Shown piece after piece: positions 1 through 10,360 of a stretch of 64,000 nt of DNA (within the stretch, counting starts at the first letter, position 1; each line of letters begins with the position of its first letter). The position numbers were made by a program, and so were the translations under genes. The notes beneath the pieces are model-generated. The model did not search any database. It saw only the letters and a program-made list of their open reading frames with translations, and was not told the DNA's origin. This DNA is from Vibrio qingdaonensis. GTDB taxonomy: Bacteria > Pseudomonadota > Gammaproteobacteria > Enterobacterales > Vibrionaceae. Where the stretch lies: the NCBI RefSeq assembly GCF_026191675.1, contig NZ_JAKRRY010000009.1:62001-126000 (forward strand). Reading direction: 5' to 3'.

Positions 1-797
1 AATTCTTACAAGCGCAAGAGAAGAACCGTGATGCGGAAGGTAACCTAATTACCGATGATTTCCACATGACAGCGGCATGGACTCGAAACAACTTGAACCG
101 TGGTCGCTTCCCGACAGCGGGTAACCATCAAAAACTCTATGGTAAGGTAACGGTTCCTGGCTCGGATGTTCAATACTTCAAGACACAATATGACGTTAGG
201 CAGTATTTTCCGATAACACAAAGTCACAATTTTACGTTATTGTTAAAAGGTCGATTGGGTTACGGTAACGGTTACGGACAAACCAATGGTAATGACAACC
301 TATTGCCATTCTACGAGAACTTCTATGTCGGTGGTTTCTCTACGTTACGTGGCTTTAGACAAAACTCGGTAGGCCCGAAAGCCGTTTATGATGATCCTAA
401 CGGCTGTTCAAGTAATGTTGGTGGCAATAACCCATGTTATTCCGCAACTGAGCAGTCGGTGGGTGGTAACGCGGTTGCATTAGCGAGTGTTGAACTTATC
501 GTACCGACACCATTTGCGTCTGACGAGTTCCGCAACCAAATTCGTACCAGTGTGTTCTTTGATGCCGCGAGCTTATGGGATACAGAGTTTACGTATTTGT
601 CACCGGACCCTAACATGTCAGGGCAGAAATACTATTACGATTACTCGGATCCATCGAATTATCGAGCATCCGTCGGCGTAGCAGTTCAATGGATGTCTCC
701 AATGGGACCATTGGTATTTTCACTAGCAACACCAGTTAAGAAGTTTGAAGGTGATAAAACAGAAGCCTTCACATTTACGATTGGTAATACGTTCTAG
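1..797 (+). CDS. bamA: BamA, outer-membrane protein assembly factor (3' part)
   Basis: This is the C-terminal beta-barrel part of BamA, the essential Omp85 protein that inserts beta-barrel proteins into the outer membrane. The gene enters from the left edge, so its POTRA domains lie outside the window. The reading frame is open from position 3. Visible signs are LNRGRFPTAG, typical of the Omp85 barrel, YDVRQYFP, the loop-6 motif FSTLRGFRQN that carries the conserved RGF, and a terminal Phe (GNTF), the usual barrel signal. Downstream are skp and the lpx genes, the standard gammaproteobacterial order. The partial status is due only to the window edge. Confidence 0.97.
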   Translation, partial: FLQAQEKNRDAEGNLITDDFHMTAAWTRNNLNRGRFPTAGNHQKLYGKVTVPGSDVQYFKTQYDVRQYFPITQSHNFTLLLKGRLGYGNGYGQTNGNDNLLPFYENFYVGGFSTLRGFRQNSVGPKAVYDDPNGCSSNVGGNNPCYSATEQSVGGNAVALASVELIVPTPFASDEFRNQIRTSVFFDAASLWDTEFTYLSPDPNMSGQKYYYDYSDPSNYRASVGVAVQWMSPMGPLVFSLATPVKKFEGDKTEAFTFTIGNTF

Positions 798-874
798 TAT
801 TAGAGCGCAGAATTTACACTTTAGAGCCTAGTTGATAGGCGATAGAATATTGCATATAAATAGAGGAATTGACC

Positions 875-1384
875 TTGAAAAACATGATGAAAGCGGCTGG
901 TCTTGGCCTGGTAATCCTAACGTCTTCACTTTTTGCTAATGCAGCGGAAGCGGCACAAAAAATTGGTTATGTGAATACGCTTCAGGTGTTCCAAGCGTTA
1001 CCACAACGTGAGGCTGTTCTTCAAAAGCTTCAAAGTGAATTCAAAGATAAAGCGGCGGAATTGCAAGCTATTCAAGCGGATGCGGCTAAGAAAATGGAAA
1101 AGCTACAACGTGATGGCGAGCTATTAGGTACAGAAGAAGTAGAAAAACTTCGTATCGAGATCGGTCAACTTGATAGTAAGTACAAAATCAAAGGTCAGGC
1201 TCTAGAAAAAGCAAGCCAACGTCGTGAAGCAGAAGAAAAGCAAAAGCTATTTAAAGTGATCCAAGAGGCAGTAGAGAAAGTCGCACAGAAGCAAGGCTAC
1301 GACATGATCATTGACATTCAAGCGGTCGGTTACGCGAAAGAAGAGTTCAATATCTCTCAAAACGTTATTGATTCACTTAAATAG
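875..1384 (+). CDS. skp: Skp/OmpH periplasmic chaperone
   Basis: Skp binds unfolded outer-membrane proteins in the periplasm and passes them to BamA, whose gene is just upstream. The product is 169 residues: a signal peptide (about residues 1-25, cleaved near NAAEA-AQ), then a long charged coiled-coil segment rich in Lys, Glu and Gln. That segment matches the tentacle helices of the Skp trimer. I chose the TTG at 875 because AGAGGA at 862-867 lies 7 bases upstream and because the resulting start MKNMMKAAGLGL matches the family. A TTG at 869 is in frame but too close to the ribosome-binding site. It is probably co-transcribed with bamA and lpxD. Confidence 0.95.
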   Translation: MKNMMKAAGLGLVILTSSLFANAAEAAQKIGYVNTLQVFQALPQREAVLQKLQSEFKDKAAELQAIQADAAKKMEKLQRDGELLGTEEVEKLRIEIGQLDSKYKIKGQALEKASQRREAEEKQKLFKVIQEAVEKVAQKQGYDMIIDIQAVGYAKEEFNISQNVIDSLK

Positions 1385-1442
1385 TTGATTCGATTAAGTA
1401 ATTGAACAGAAAGCAATAGATTGAGAAAGCGGTAGGACAATG

Positions 1443-2471
1443 ATGACAGAAATGACTTTAGCGAAACTTGCTGAAATCACCAACGGCCAATTACATGGCG
1501 ACGGGGACACTCGTATCCATGCGGTTGCGCCAATGGATAGTGCTGGTAAAGGTGAGATTACTTTCCTGACAAATGCAAAATATGCGAAGCATTTAGCGGA
1601 GAGTCACGCTTCTGCCGTCATGGTTAAAGCCGCTGAACTAGAGCATTGTCATACCAACGCTCTAGTGGTTGCCGATCCTTATGTGGCTTACGCAAAAGTG
1701 GCCCAAGCCTTGGATTCAACGCCAAAAGCAGCTGAAGGTATTGCCGCGACTGCGGTTATTTCTTCTGAGGCTAAATTGGGAGCAAATGTTTCTGTTGGCG
1801 CTAATGCTGTGATTGAAGCCGGGGCAGAGCTGGCGGACAACGTTAGCGTTGGCGCGGGTTGCTTTATAGGTAAGGGTGCCAAGTTAGGTGCTCATACTCA
1901 ATTATGGTCAAATGTCAGCATTTATCATCGTGTTGAGTTAGGTGAGCACTGTTTAGTCCAAGCAAACACGGTGATTGGCTCCGACGGTTTTGGTTATGCA
2001 AACGAGAAAGGCGAGTGGGTGAAAATTCCCCAAGTCGGCACGGTTCGTATTGGTAATCGTGTTGAGATTGGGGCTTGTACGACGATAGACCGTGGTGCGC
2101 TTGATGATACAGTGATTGAAGATAATGTTATTATCGACAATCAGTTACAGATTGCTCACAACGTGCACATCGGATATGGTACTGCGCTTGCTGGTGGTAC
2201 AATCATTGCTGGCAGCACGTCAATAGGCAAGTACTGTCAGATTGGTGGTGGTAGTGTCATTAACGGTCATATTGAAATTGCCGATGGTGTCATTGTTACC
2301 GGTATGGGGATGGTGATGCGAAGCATTACAGACAAGGGGATTTATTCTTCTGGTATCCCATTGCAAACCAACAAAGAGTGGCGTAAAACAGCCGCTCGTG
2401 TACATCGTATCGATGATATGAACAAGCGACTTAAAGCCGCTGAAAAACAGTTAATTGATAAAGAAGACTAA
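1443..2471 (+). CDS. lpxD: LpxD, UDP-3-O-acyl-glucosamine N-acyltransferase
   Basis: LpxD adds the second 3-hydroxyacyl chain, from acyl-ACP, to UDP-3-O-acyl-glucosamine in lipid A synthesis. The 342-residue product has an N-terminal uridine-binding domain (about 1-100) followed by many hexapeptide repeats that form a left-handed beta-helix. The motif QIAHNVHIG carries the catalytic His. A C-terminal helix follows ([14 protein letters not shown]). Two adjacent ATGs (1440 and 1443) are possible. AGGA at 1434-1437 is better spaced for 1443. It lies 58 bases after skp in the bamA-skp-lpxD series and ends at a good terminator. Confidence 0.96.
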   Translation: MTEMTLAKLAEITNGQLHGDGDTRIHAVAPMDSAGKGEITFLTNAKYAKHLAESHASAVMVKAAELEHCHTNALVVADPYVAYAKVAQALDSTPKAAEGIAATAVISSEAKLGANVSVGANAVIEAGAELADNVSVGAGCFIGKGAKLGAHTQLWSNVSIYHRVELGEHCLVQANTVIGSDGFGYANEKGEWVKIPQVGTVRIGNRVEIGACTTIDRGALDDTVIEDNVIIDNQLQIAHNVHIGYGTALAGGTIIAGSTSIGKYCQIGGGSVINGHIEIADGVIVTGMGMVMRSITDKGIYSSGIPLQTNKEWRKTAARVHRIDDMNKRLKAAEKQLIDKED

Positions 2472-2493
2472 GACTTTTATCTTCTTTAAAAAA

Positions 2494-2517
2494 GACTCGC
2501 AATAGGCGGGTCTTTTT
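2494..2517 (+). terminator. Intrinsic terminator after lpxD
   Basis: GACTCGC (2494-2500) pairs with GCGGGTC (2506-2512), with one G-T pair and a short loop, and is followed by five T. It separates the bamA-skp-lpxD transcript from fabZ-lpxA. Confidence 0.75.
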
Positions 2518-2554
2518 ATTGTTTGTTTGCTTATCTACATCTTAACAGCCCTAA

Positions 2555-2584
2555 CTGCCACTCAAGTGGATTTGGGTATATAAT
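2555..2584 (+). promoter_or_regulatory. Possible sigma-70 promoter for fabZ-lpxA
   Basis: A perfect TATAAT -10 element at 2579-2584 has CTGCCA (four of six matches to TTGACA) 18 bases upstream. It lies after the lpxD terminator and 40 bases before the fabZ start, so it could restart transcription for fabZ-lpxA. Confidence 0.4.
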
Positions 2585-2624
2585 GCCTGTAGTAAGATAT
2601 AAGAATTGAAATAGGAATATAGCT

Positions 2625-3077
2625 TTGAGTACTGATACTAAAATAATGACCATCACTGAAATTCAGGAACTATTACCTCACCGTTATCCTTTTCTGTTGG
2701 TTGACCGTGTTACCGACTACGAAGAAGCAAAATACTTAAAGGCGATCAAAAACGTATCAGTTAATGAGCCTCAATTCACGGGTCATTTTCCTCAGATGCC
2801 CGTGTTTCCAGGTGTCTTGATCCTTGAAGCAATGGCTCAAGCTACTGGGTTATTGGCATTTAAATCTTTTGGCGCCCCTCAGGGTAATGAGCTTTACTAC
2901 TTTGCTAGTGTTGATAAAGCGAAGTTCCGTAAGCCAGTGACACCTGGTGACCAATTGGTTATTGAAGTCGAATTCCTAAAAGAACGCCGTGGCATTGCAG
3001 CCTTTAATGGCGTTGCGAAAGTTGATGGCGAAGTTGTTTGTTCCGCTGAATTGAAATGTGCCCGTCGAGAGTTCTAG
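2625..3077 (+). CDS. fabZ: FabZ, 3-hydroxyacyl-ACP dehydratase
   Basis: FabZ dehydrates (3R)-hydroxyacyl-ACP to trans-2-enoyl-ACP in fatty-acid synthesis and competes with the Lpx acyltransferases for substrate. The product has 150 residues and a hot-dog fold. The catalytic pair is His54 in FTGHFP and Glu68 in [10 protein letters not shown]. The start is TTG at 2625, with AGGAA at 2613-2617 seven bases upstream; E. coli fabZ also starts with TTG. The gene ends one base before the lpxA ATG, so the two are probably translationally coupled. Confidence 0.97.
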   Translation: MSTDTKIMTITEIQELLPHRYPFLLVDRVTDYEEAKYLKAIKNVSVNEPQFTGHFPQMPVFPGVLILEAMAQATGLLAFKSFGAPQGNELYYFASVDKAKFRKPVTPGDQLVIEVEFLKERRGIAAFNGVAKVDGEVVCSAELKCARREF

Positions 3078-3078
3078 T

Positions 3079-3867
3079 ATGATTCATGAAACCGCGAAAA
3101 TTCACCCAAGTGCAGTGATTGAAGGCAATGTGTCTATTGGTGCGAACAGCAGCGTTGGCCCATTTACTTACATCTCAGGCGACGTGTCGATTGGTGAAAA
3201 TAACGAAATCATGTCGCATGTTGTCATTAAAGGTAATACTACGATTGGTTGTGATAACCGTATCTTCCCACAAGCTATCATTGGTGAAGAAAACCAAGAT
3301 AAGAAATACGGTGGTGAAGACACGAAAGTGATTATTGGCGATCGTAACGTCATTCGTGAAAGTGCTCAGATTCATCGTGGTACCACTCAAGATAAAACAC
3401 AAACGGTTGTGGGTGATGATAACTTACTGTGTGTGAACGCGCACATAGCCCATGACGTGATTGTTGGAAACCATACTCACATTGGTAACAATGCTATTTT
3501 GGGTGGGCATGTGACAGTCGGTGATTATGCTGGTGTGATGGCGCTGTCTGCGATTCATCCATTTTGTACTGTTGGCGCTTATGCTTACGTTGGCGGGTGT
3601 TCAGCAGTTGTTCAAGATGTCCCAGCGTATGTACTCGCGCAAGGTAATCATGCCACGCCATTCGGTCTTAATTTAGTTGGCTTGAAGCGCAATGGTTTTG
3701 AAAAACCGGAACTAAGAGCACTACAAAAAGCGTATAAAGAAATGTACCGTTCTGGCAAAACGTTAGCGGAAGTGAAGCCCGTTTTAGAAGAAATGGCGAT
3801 AGAGTTTCCAGCTGTTCGTCGTCTGATCGACAGTTTCGAAAACTCAGAGCGTGGCATTATCCGCTAA
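3079..3867 (+). CDS. lpxA: LpxA, UDP-N-acetylglucosamine O-acyltransferase
   Basis: LpxA carries out the first step of lipid A synthesis, transfer of a 3-hydroxyacyl chain from ACP to UDP-GlcNAc in the cytoplasm. The 262-residue product has exactly the E. coli length. Hexapeptide repeats fill residues 1 to about 190, and a helical C-terminal domain follows. The motif VNAHIAHD holds the catalytic His125 and nearby His122. QGNHATPFG is also family-typical. The ATG at 3079 is one base after the fabZ stop and gives the family N-terminus [12 protein letters not shown]. Confidence 0.98.
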   Translation: MIHETAKIHPSAVIEGNVSIGANSSVGPFTYISGDVSIGENNEIMSHVVIKGNTTIGCDNRIFPQAIIGEENQDKKYGGEDTKVIIGDRNVIRESAQIHRGTTQDKTQTVVGDDNLLCVNAHIAHDVIVGNHTHIGNNAILGGHVTVGDYAGVMALSAIHPFCTVGAYAYVGGCSAVVQDVPAYVLAQGNHATPFGLNLVGLKRNGFEKPELRALQKAYKEMYRSGKTLAEVKPVLEEMAIEFPAVRRLIDSFENSERGIIR

Positions 3868-3908
3868 ACCCGGACACACATGTATCGTCTGTCAATGACG
3901 AGAACAAA

Positions 3909-3940
3909 AGATCGCAGGTGTGATACTTAGCGGTCTTTTT
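3909..3940 (+). terminator. Weak terminator-like hairpin between lpxA and lpxB
   Basis: AGATCGC (3909-3915) can pair with GCGGTCT (3930-3936) across a 14-base loop, followed by T's. The wide loop and one G-T pair make it a weak, perhaps partial, terminator. Confidence 0.45.
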
Positions 3941-4000
3941 GTCTTTTAGGTTCAACAGAACCGTACTTGGGTACGAATGACGTCAACAAAGGGAAAAAGT

Positions 4001-5140
4001 ATGGCAAGACCACTTCGAATTGGCATTGTAGCCGGTGAGTTATCCGGTGACACGTTAGGTGAAGGTTTCATTACATCAATCAAACAACGCTACCCTGATG
4101 CAGAATTTGTCGGCATTGGTGGGCCAAAAATGATTGCGCAAGGTTGTGAGTCTCTATTTGACATGGAAGAACTTGCGGTCATGGGCCTGGTTGAGGTATT
4201 GGGCCGCTTAAGACGTTTATTGCATGTTAAGGCGGAGCTTGTTCGTTACTTCTCTGAAAATCCCGTTGATGTCTTTGTTGGTATTGATGCTCCCGATTTC
4301 AACTTAAGGTTAGAGCTTGACCTTAAAAGAGCGGGCACACCGACGGTACATTATGTCAGCCCTTCGGTTTGGGCCTGGCGACAAAAACGCATTATTAAAA
4401 TTGGCGAAGCCACCAATCTTGTATTGGCGTTTTTACCATTTGAAAAGGCATTCTATGATCAGCACAATGTGCCTTGCGAATTCGTTGGTCATACGTTAGC
4501 GGATGCCATTCCTTTGCAGTCAGATCAGCATTCCGCGCGCGCACTGTTAGGTCTTGAGCAAGATAAAACCTGGCTCGCAGTGTTACCAGGAAGCCGAAAT
4601 AATGAACTTAAGATGTTGTCTCAGCCGTTTATCGAAACTTGTCAAAGACTGCACGCTGATGATCCTAATTTAGGCTTCGTGGTTGCAGCGGTCAATGACA
4701 AGCGCCGACAGCAGTTTGTCGAAGCTTGGAAAACCTTCGCTCCAGAGTTAGATTTTCACATTGTTCAAGATACCGCGAGAAACGTCATCACCGCTGCTGA
4801 TGTCGTGTTGCTCGCATCGGGAACGGTAGCACTAGAGTGTATGTTAATAAAAAGGCCGATGGTTGTTGGTTACAAAATGAATGCGATCACAACATTTTTA
4901 GCCAAGCGCTTAGTGAAAACCAAGTACGTGTCCTTGCCGAATATTTTAGCCGATGATGGGATCGTAGAAGAATGCTTGATGGACGCGTGTACGGTCGAAA
5001 ATCTGTATAATGCGTTAACCGTATTATTAAACCAAGATAACACCGCGGTGCTAGACAAGTTCACCGAAATGCATCATTGGATCCGGAAAAACGCGGATGA
5101 GCAAGCCGCTCAAGCCGTATTAAAACTAATTAATAAGTGA
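4001..5140 (+). CDS. lpxB: LpxB, lipid-A-disaccharide synthase
   Basis: LpxB is the GT19 glycosyltransferase that joins UDP-2,3-diacylglucosamine and lipid X to make the lipid A disaccharide at the inner membrane. The product is 379 residues. Family signatures include [12 protein letters not shown] at the N-terminus, [26 protein letters not shown] and [11 protein letters not shown] chose the ATG at 4001 over an in-frame ATG at 3977. AAGGG at 3989-3993 lies 7 bases before 4001, and [12 protein letters not shown] matches the family N-terminus. The stop codon overlaps a possible upstream GTG of rnhB, so the next gene follows almost at once. Confidence 0.97.
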   Translation: MARPLRIGIVAGELSGDTLGEGFITSIKQRYPDAEFVGIGGPKMIAQGCESLFDMEELAVMGLVEVLGRLRRLLHVKAELVRYFSENPVDVFVGIDAPDFNLRLELDLKRAGTPTVHYVSPSVWAWRQKRIIKIGEATNLVLAFLPFEKAFYDQHNVPCEFVGHTLADAIPLQSDQHSARALLGLEQDKTWLAVLPGSRNNELKMLSQPFIETCQRLHADDPNLGFVVAAVNDKRRQQFVEAWKTFAPELDFHIVQDTARNVITAADVVLLASGTVALECMLIKRPMVVGYKMNAITTFLAKRLVKTKYVSLPNILADDGIVEECLMDACTVENLYNALTVLLNQDNTAVLDKFTEMHHWIRKNADEQAAQAVLKLINK

Positions 5141-5145
5141 AGAAC

Positions 5146-5766
5146 ATGACCAAGAAAACGCCTGTAGAGTATCCGCCTTTTGAATATCCGCATGGTTATA
5201 GCATGATTGCAGGGGTGGATGAGGTTGGGCGTGGACCACTAGTTGGGGACGTCGTGACTGCCGCGGTCATTTTAGATCCAAATAACCCGATATCGGGTCT
5301 GGCTGACTCCAAAAAACTGTCGGAAAAAAAACGGTTAGCGCTCTACCCAGAAATTAAAGAAAAAGCGTTAGCATGGGCAGTAGGGCGTTGCTCGCCAGAA
5401 GAGATTGATGAATTGAATATTCTTCAAGCAACGATGGTCGCGATGCAACGAGCGGTTGCTGGGCTTCAAGTCAGTCCTGATCTTGTGTTGATTGACGGCA
5501 ATCGCACTCCGAGTTTAACGATGGACTCACAAGCCGTGGTAAAAGGGGACTTGCGCGTCTCGGAAATTAGCGCGGCATCCATTATTGCTAAAGTGGTACG
5601 GGATGCGGAAATGGACGAGTTGGATAAACGTCACCCTCAATTTGGTTTTGCTAAACACAAAGGTTATCCGACAAAAGCACATTTTGATGCGATTGAGCAA
5701 CATGGTGTTATTGACGAGCACCGCAAAAGTTTTAAGCCGGTTAAACGCGCGTTGGGTATCGAATAA
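5146..5766 (+). CDS. rnhB: RnhB, ribonuclease HII
   Basis: Ribonuclease HII cuts RNA in RNA-DNA hybrids and starts removal of single ribonucleotides from DNA. The 206-residue product has the type 2 RNase H signature [13 protein letters not shown] near the N-terminus, with the first catalytic Asp and Glu, then LIDGNR and KVVRDAEM with the later acidic residues. HKGYPTKAH and [11 protein letters not shown] close the protein. ATG 5146 is preferred to the in-frame GTG at 5137, which has no ribosome-binding site. It sits 5 bases after lpxB and 46 before dnaE. Confidence 0.96.
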   Translation: MTKKTPVEYPPFEYPHGYSMIAGVDEVGRGPLVGDVVTAAVILDPNNPISGLADSKKLSEKKRLALYPEIKEKALAWAVGRCSPEEIDELNILQATMVAMQRAVAGLQVSPDLVLIDGNRTPSLTMDSQAVVKGDLRVSEISAASIIAKVVRDAEMDELDKRHPQFGFAKHKGYPTKAHFDAIEQHGVIDEHRKSFKPVKRALGIE

Positions 5767-5812
5767 GTAATGATGACCATGAATCACACTATCGTGACAA
5801 TTAGGATTTAGT

Positions 5813-8800
5813 ATGTCAGATCCCAAGTTTATACACCTGCGTGTACATAGTGACTTTTCTATGGTGGATGGCCTATCGAAAGTGCCGCCACTCGTCAAGA
5901 AAGTTGCTGAGATGAATATGCCAGCTATGGCGCTTACCGACTTTACTAACTTGTGTGGCTTAGTGAAGTTTTACAGCAATGCACATGGTTGCGGAATTAA
6001 GCCCATCATTGGTGCTGATTTTGCAATGCAGTCCGATGAGTTTGGCGATGAACTGACGAGTATTACGGTTCTTGCTATCAATAACACCGGCTACAACAAC
6101 CTGACATTGCTCATTTCCAAAGCTTATCTTCGCGGCCATGTCCAGCACCAGCCAGTGATTGATAAAGCATGGCTCCCTGAGCTATCAGAAGGTTTAATCG
6201 TACTTTCTGGAGGCAAGAATGGCGAAGTCGGTAGGGCATTGTTAAAAGGTAACCGTGCGTTAGCGAATCAATGTCTGGAGTTTTACGAAACCCATTTTAC
6301 CGACCGATTTTACCTCGAGTTACTGCGTACGGGTCGTCCTGACGAAGAGAGCTACTTGCACTTTGCAATTGAAATTGCCGAAGCGCGAGGTTTACCTGTT
6401 GTTGCCACGAATGAAGTCGTTTTTGTCGAACCTGAACTGTTTGATGCCCATGAAATTCGCGTCGCGATTCATGATGGTTACACGATTGATGATCCTAAAC
6501 GACCAAAGCGTTATAGCGCACAGCAGTACCTTCGTTCTGAAGAAGAAATGTGTGAGTTATTTGCTGATATCCCTGAAGCGCTGCAGAACTCAGTTGAAAT
6601 CGCGAAGCGCTGTAACGTAACGGTTCGCTTAGATGAGTATTTCCTGCCTGCGTTCCCGACGGAAGGGATGCTGGAAACGGACTTCTTAGTGAAAAAATCA
6701 CAAGAAGGCTTAGAAGAGCGACTTGAGTTTTTATTTCCAGATGAAGAAGAGCGGACTAAGCGTCGTCCAGAATATGATGAACGCTTGCAAATAGAGCTCG
6801 ATGTAGTCAATGAAATGGGCTTTCCTGGTTATTTCTTGATCGTAATGGAGTTTATTCAGTGGTCCAAGGACAATGATATCCCTGTTGGGCCAGGACGAGG
6901 CTCTGGTGCGGGTTCACTTGTTGCCTATGCGCTAAAGATCACTGACTTAGATCCGTTGGAATATGACTTACTGTTCGAACGTTTTTTGAATCCAGAACGT
7001 GTCTCCATGCCCGATTTCGATATCGATTTCTGCATGGACAAGCGTGATCAGGTTATCGACCATGTAGCTGAAATGTATGGGCGTGATGCGGTATCTCAAA
7101 TCATCACTTTCGGTACCATGGCCGCTAAAGCGGTTATTCGAGATGTTGGTCGTGTCTTAGGACACCCCTTTGGCTTTGTGGATCGGATTTCAAAATTGAT
7201 CCCACCAGATCCGGGGATGACGCTGGAAAAAGCCTTCAAGGCTGAACCTGCATTGCCTCAGTTATATGATGGCGATGAAGAAGTCCGCGATTTGATTGAT
7301 ATGTGTCGAATTCTGGAAGGTTGTACGCGTAATGCGGGTAAGCACGCGGGTGGGGTTGTTATTTCGCCTACCACGATCACGGATTTTGCCCCAATTTATG
7401 CGGATGCAGAAGGTAACTTCCCCGTCACTCAGTTTGATAAGAATGACGTTGAAACCGCAGGCTTGGTTAAGTTCGATTTCTTAGGTTTAAGAACATTGAC
7501 CATCATTGACTGGGCGCTGGGGTTGATTAATCCGCGTTTGGAAAAAGAAGGCAAAGACCCGGTTCGTATTGAGTCGATCCCTTTAGAAGACCCCGCATCG
7601 TTTAGACTACTGCAAAACTCTGAAACAACGGCCGTGTTCCAATTGGAATCACGTGGTATGAAAGACTTGATCAAACGTCTTCAACCAGACTGTTTCGAAG
7701 ATATTATCGCTTTGGTGGCGCTTTTCCGTCCAGGTCCATTGCAATCAGGCATGGTAGATAACTTTATCGACCGTAAACATGGTCGCGAAGCCGTCTCATA
7801 CCCAGATGAAAAATGGCAACATGAGTCACTAAAAGAGACGTTAGAGCCGACGTACGGCATTATCTTGTATCAAGAACAAGTGATGCAAATTGCCCAAATT
7901 TTAGCCGGTTATACGCTAGGCGGCGCCGATATGCTTCGTCGTGCGATGGGTAAGAAAAAGCCAGAAGAGATGGCAAAGCAACGTACTATCTTTGAAGAAG
8001 GTGCGGTGGCGAATGGCGTGGATGGTGAGCTCTCGATGAAGATCTTCGATCTGGTTGAGAAGTTTGCAGGCTATGGCTTTAACAAATCTCATTCCGCCGC
8101 TTATGCGCTGGTGTCTTATCAGACGCTATGGCTTAAAACCCATTATCCTGCCGAGTTCATGGCTGCGGTAATGACGGCGGATATGGACAACACAGAAAAA
8201 GTGATTGGACTGGTGGACGAGTGTCTACGCATGAAACTTAAGTTGTTGCCACCAGATATCAACTCAGGGCTGTATCGCTTTAATGTCGATGATGATGGTG
8301 CTATCGTCTATGGTATCGGCGCTATCAAAGGGGTGGGTGAAGGTCCAATTGAAGCCATTATTGATGCACGAAATAAAGGTGGACATTTCCGAGACTTATT
8401 CGACTTTTGTGCACGGCTTGACCTTAAAAAAGTCAACAAGCGTGTTATAGAAAAACTGATTATGGCGGGCGCACTAGACCGATTAGGCCCGCATCGTGCG
8501 GCGTTAATGGCATCACTTAACGATGCAGTGAAGGCCGCCAGCCAACATCATCAGGCTGAAGCATTCGGCCAGTCGGATATGTTTGGGGTATTGACCGAAG
8601 CACCAGAAGACGTTGAGCATAAATACGTTCAGGTACCAGCATGGCCTGAAAAAGTGTGGTTAGAGGGAGAACGAGAAACACTCGGTCTTTATTTGACCGG
8701 CCATCCCATTAATGCGTATTTAAGGGAACTGAATAAATACACCAGTTGTCGACTAAATGAAGCGACGCCAACACGACGAGATCAGTCGTTAACACTTTCC

Positions 8801-9292
8801 GGCTTAGTGATTGCTGCGAGAGTGATGACAACAAAGCGTGGTAATCGTATTGGTTTGATGACATTGGACGACCGTTCTGGACGTATGGAAGTGATGTTGT
8901 TCTCAGATGCGCTAGATAAATATGCTGAATTGCTCGAAAAAGACAAAATAGTGGTCGTTTCTGGACAGGTCAGCTTTGATGACTTCAATGGTGGGCTTAA
9001 AATGTCCGCCCGCGAAGTTTTAGACTTGGGAAGCGCACGCGAGAAATTTACTCGTGGATTATCAATTTCGTTGCTAGAAAAACAAATTGATGAGCGTTTT
9101 TACCAACGCTTTACTGATATTCTAGCGCCACATAAAGCTGGAACAGTACCGGTTAATATTTATTACCAGCGTGAAGATGCGCGAGCAAAACTAACACTGG
9201 GAACAGAATGGCGTGTCACGCCAAACGACACGTTGTTAGAAGAATTACAGCAGTTACTTGGTCAAGACCAGGTAGAACTCGAATTTAACTAA
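5813..9292 (+). CDS. dnaE: DnaE, DNA polymerase III alpha subunit
   Basis: DnaE is the catalytic subunit of the replicative DNA polymerase. The product is 1159 residues against 1160 in E. coli. In order it has an N-terminal PHP domain ([13 protein letters not shown]), the polymerase core with PDFDIDF (catalytic Asp401 and Asp403), [10 protein letters not shown], the fingers, a tandem HhH region, an OB-fold ([16 protein letters not shown]), and a C-terminal tau-binding part. AGGA lies six bases before the ATG. It lies between rnhB and accA as in E. coli. The exonuclease partner dnaQ is also in this window, about 8 kb downstream. Confidence 0.99.
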   Translation: MSDPKFIHLRVHSDFSMVDGLSKVPPLVKKVAEMNMPAMALTDFTNLCGLVKFYSNAHGCGIKPIIGADFAMQSDEFGDELTSITVLAINNTGYNNLTLLISKAYLRGHVQHQPVIDKAWLPELSEGLIVLSGGKNGEVGRALLKGNRALANQCLEFYETHFTDRFYLELLRTGRPDEESYLHFAIEIAEARGLPVVATNEVVFVEPELFDAHEIRVAIHDGYTIDDPKRPKRYSAQQYLRSEEEMCELFADIPEALQNSVEIAKRCNVTVRLDEYFLPAFPTEGMLETDFLVKKSQEGLEERLEFLFPDEEERTKRRPEYDERLQIELDVVNEMGFPGYFLIVMEFIQWSKDNDIPVGPGRGSGAGSLVAYALKITDLDPLEYDLLFERFLNPERVSMPDFDIDFCMDKRDQVIDHVAEMYGRDAVSQIITFGTMAAKAVIRDVGRVLGHPFGFVDRISKLIPPDPGMTLEKAFKAEPALPQLYDGDEEVRDLIDMCRILEGCTRNAGKHAGGVVISPTTITDFAPIYADAEGNFPVTQFDKNDVETAGLVKFDFLGLRTLTIIDWALGLINPRLEKEGKDPVRIESIPLEDPASFRLLQNSETTAVFQLESRGMKDLIKRLQPDCFEDIIALVALFRPGPLQSGMVDNFIDRKHGREAVSYPDEKWQHESLKETLEPTYGIILYQEQVMQIAQILAGYTLGGADMLRRAMGKKKPEEMAKQRTIFEEGAVANGVDGELSMKIFDLVEKFAGYGFNKSHSAAYALVSYQTLWLKTHYPAEFMAAVMTADMDNTEKVIGLVDECLRMKLKLLPPDINSGLYRFNVDDDGAIVYGIGAIKGVGEGPIEAIIDARNKGGHFRDLFDFCARLDLKKVNKRVIEKLIMAGALDRLGPHRAALMASLNDAVKAASQHHQAEAFGQSDMFGVLTEAPEDVEHKYVQVPAWPEKVWLEGERETLGLYLTGHPINAYLRELNKYTSCRLNEATPTRRDQSLTLSGLVIAARVMTTKRGNRIGLMTLDDRSGRMEVMLFSDALDKYAELLEKDKIVVVSGQVSFDDFNGGLKMSAREVLDLGSAREKFTRGLSISLLEKQIDERFYQRFTDILAPHKAGTVPVNIYYQREDARAKLTLGTEWRVTPNDTLLEELQQLLGQDQVELEFN

Positions 9293-9338
9293 TTGGGTCC
9301 TCACACTATCCGAGGACTGAATCGAAAAGGATTCATTG

Positions 9339-10298
9339 ATGAGCTTGAACTTTCTTGAATTTGAAAAGCCAATTGCAGAACTAGAAGCTAAAATCGAAGC
9401 CTTGCGCGATGTATCTCGCCATGGTGGTGATAGCGCGATTGATTTAGACAAAGAAATTGAACAACTAGAAAAGAAAAGCCTAGAGCTTAAAAAGAAGATC
9501 TTTAGTGATTTAGGTGCATGGCAAGTTGCACAATTGGCTCGCCACCCTCAGCGCCCTTACACGCTGGATTACATCGAACACGCGTTTACAGAGTTTGACG
9601 AGCTAGCGGGTGACCGTGCTTTTGCTGACGATAAAGCTATCGTTGGTGGTATGGCGCGACTAGACGGTCGTCCAGTGATGATTATTGGTCATCAAAAGGG
9701 TCGTGAAACGAAAGAAAAAGTGAAGCGTAACTTTGGTATGCCAAAGCCAGAAGGTTACCGTAAAGCATTGCGCTTAATGGAAATGGCTGAGCGCTTCCAA
9801 ATGCCGATCATTACGTTTATTGATACCGCTGGCGCTTACCCTGGTGTTGGCGCGGAAGAGCGTGGCCAATCTGAAGCGATCGCAAAAAACCTGAAAGTGA
9901 TGTCTGGTCTGACAGTGCCAGTCATTTGTACGGTTGTTGGTGAAGGTGGTTCTGGCGGCGCATTAGCCATTGGTGTGGGTGATTACGTGAATATGCTTCA
10001 GTACTCAACGTACTCGGTAATCTCACCAGAAGGTTGTGCGTCTATTTTATGGCGTGATTCAGACAAAGCCCCACAAGCGGCTGAAGCGATGGGTTTAGTT
10101 GCCCCTCGACTAAAAGAGCTTGAGCTTATTGATGATATCATCGAAGAGCCACTGGGTGGCGCACATCGTGATCCAATTAAGATGGCAGAGAACCTCAAGG
10201 CAACGCTATTACGTCAACTTGAAGATTTGGAGCAGCTGGATCATGACTCGTTGCTTGACCGTCGTTATAAGCGTTTAATGAGCTACGGCTACTGTTAA
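9339..10298 (+). CDS. accA: AccA, acetyl-CoA carboxylase carboxyltransferase alpha
   Basis: AccA is the alpha subunit of the carboxyltransferase that makes malonyl-CoA, the first committed step of fatty-acid synthesis. It works with AccD, which is not in the window. The 319-residue length equals the E. coli protein. A coiled N-terminus (about residues 5-60) is followed by the crotonase-like core with [27 protein letters not shown] and [16 protein letters not shown] used ATG 9339 rather than the in-frame TTG at 9336, because AAAAGGA lies seven bases upstream. A strong hairpin follows. Confidence 0.98.
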   Translation: MSLNFLEFEKPIAELEAKIEALRDVSRHGGDSAIDLDKEIEQLEKKSLELKKKIFSDLGAWQVAQLARHPQRPYTLDYIEHAFTEFDELAGDRAFADDKAIVGGMARLDGRPVMIIGHQKGRETKEKVKRNFGMPKPEGYRKALRLMEMAERFQMPIITFIDTAGAYPGVGAEERGQSEAIAKNLKVMSGLTVPVICTVVGEGGSGGALAIGVGDYVNMLQYSTYSVISPEGCASILWRDSDKAPQAAEAMGLVAPRLKELELIDDIIEEPLGGAHRDPIKMAENLKATLLRQLEDLEQLDHDSLLDRRYKRLMSYGYC

Positions 10299-10316
10299 GT
10301 CCATCTCATTAGTATA

Positions 10317-10345
10317 ATAAAGCGAGCATAGGCTCGCTTTATTTG
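10317..10345 (+). terminator. Intrinsic terminator between accA and tilS
   Basis: A perfect 11-bp stem, ATAAAGCGAGC (10317-10327) with GCTCGCTTTAT (10332-10342) and a 4-base loop, ends in T-rich sequence. It lies just before the tilS ribosome-binding site, so tilS may depend on read-through. Confidence 0.8.
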
Positions 10346-10360
10346 TTTTTAGGATCAGCA

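Noticed and set aside
3909..3940. Riboswitch-like element between lpxA and lpxB
   Set aside because: Only a weak hairpin with a wide loop is present, which is better explained as a poor terminator.
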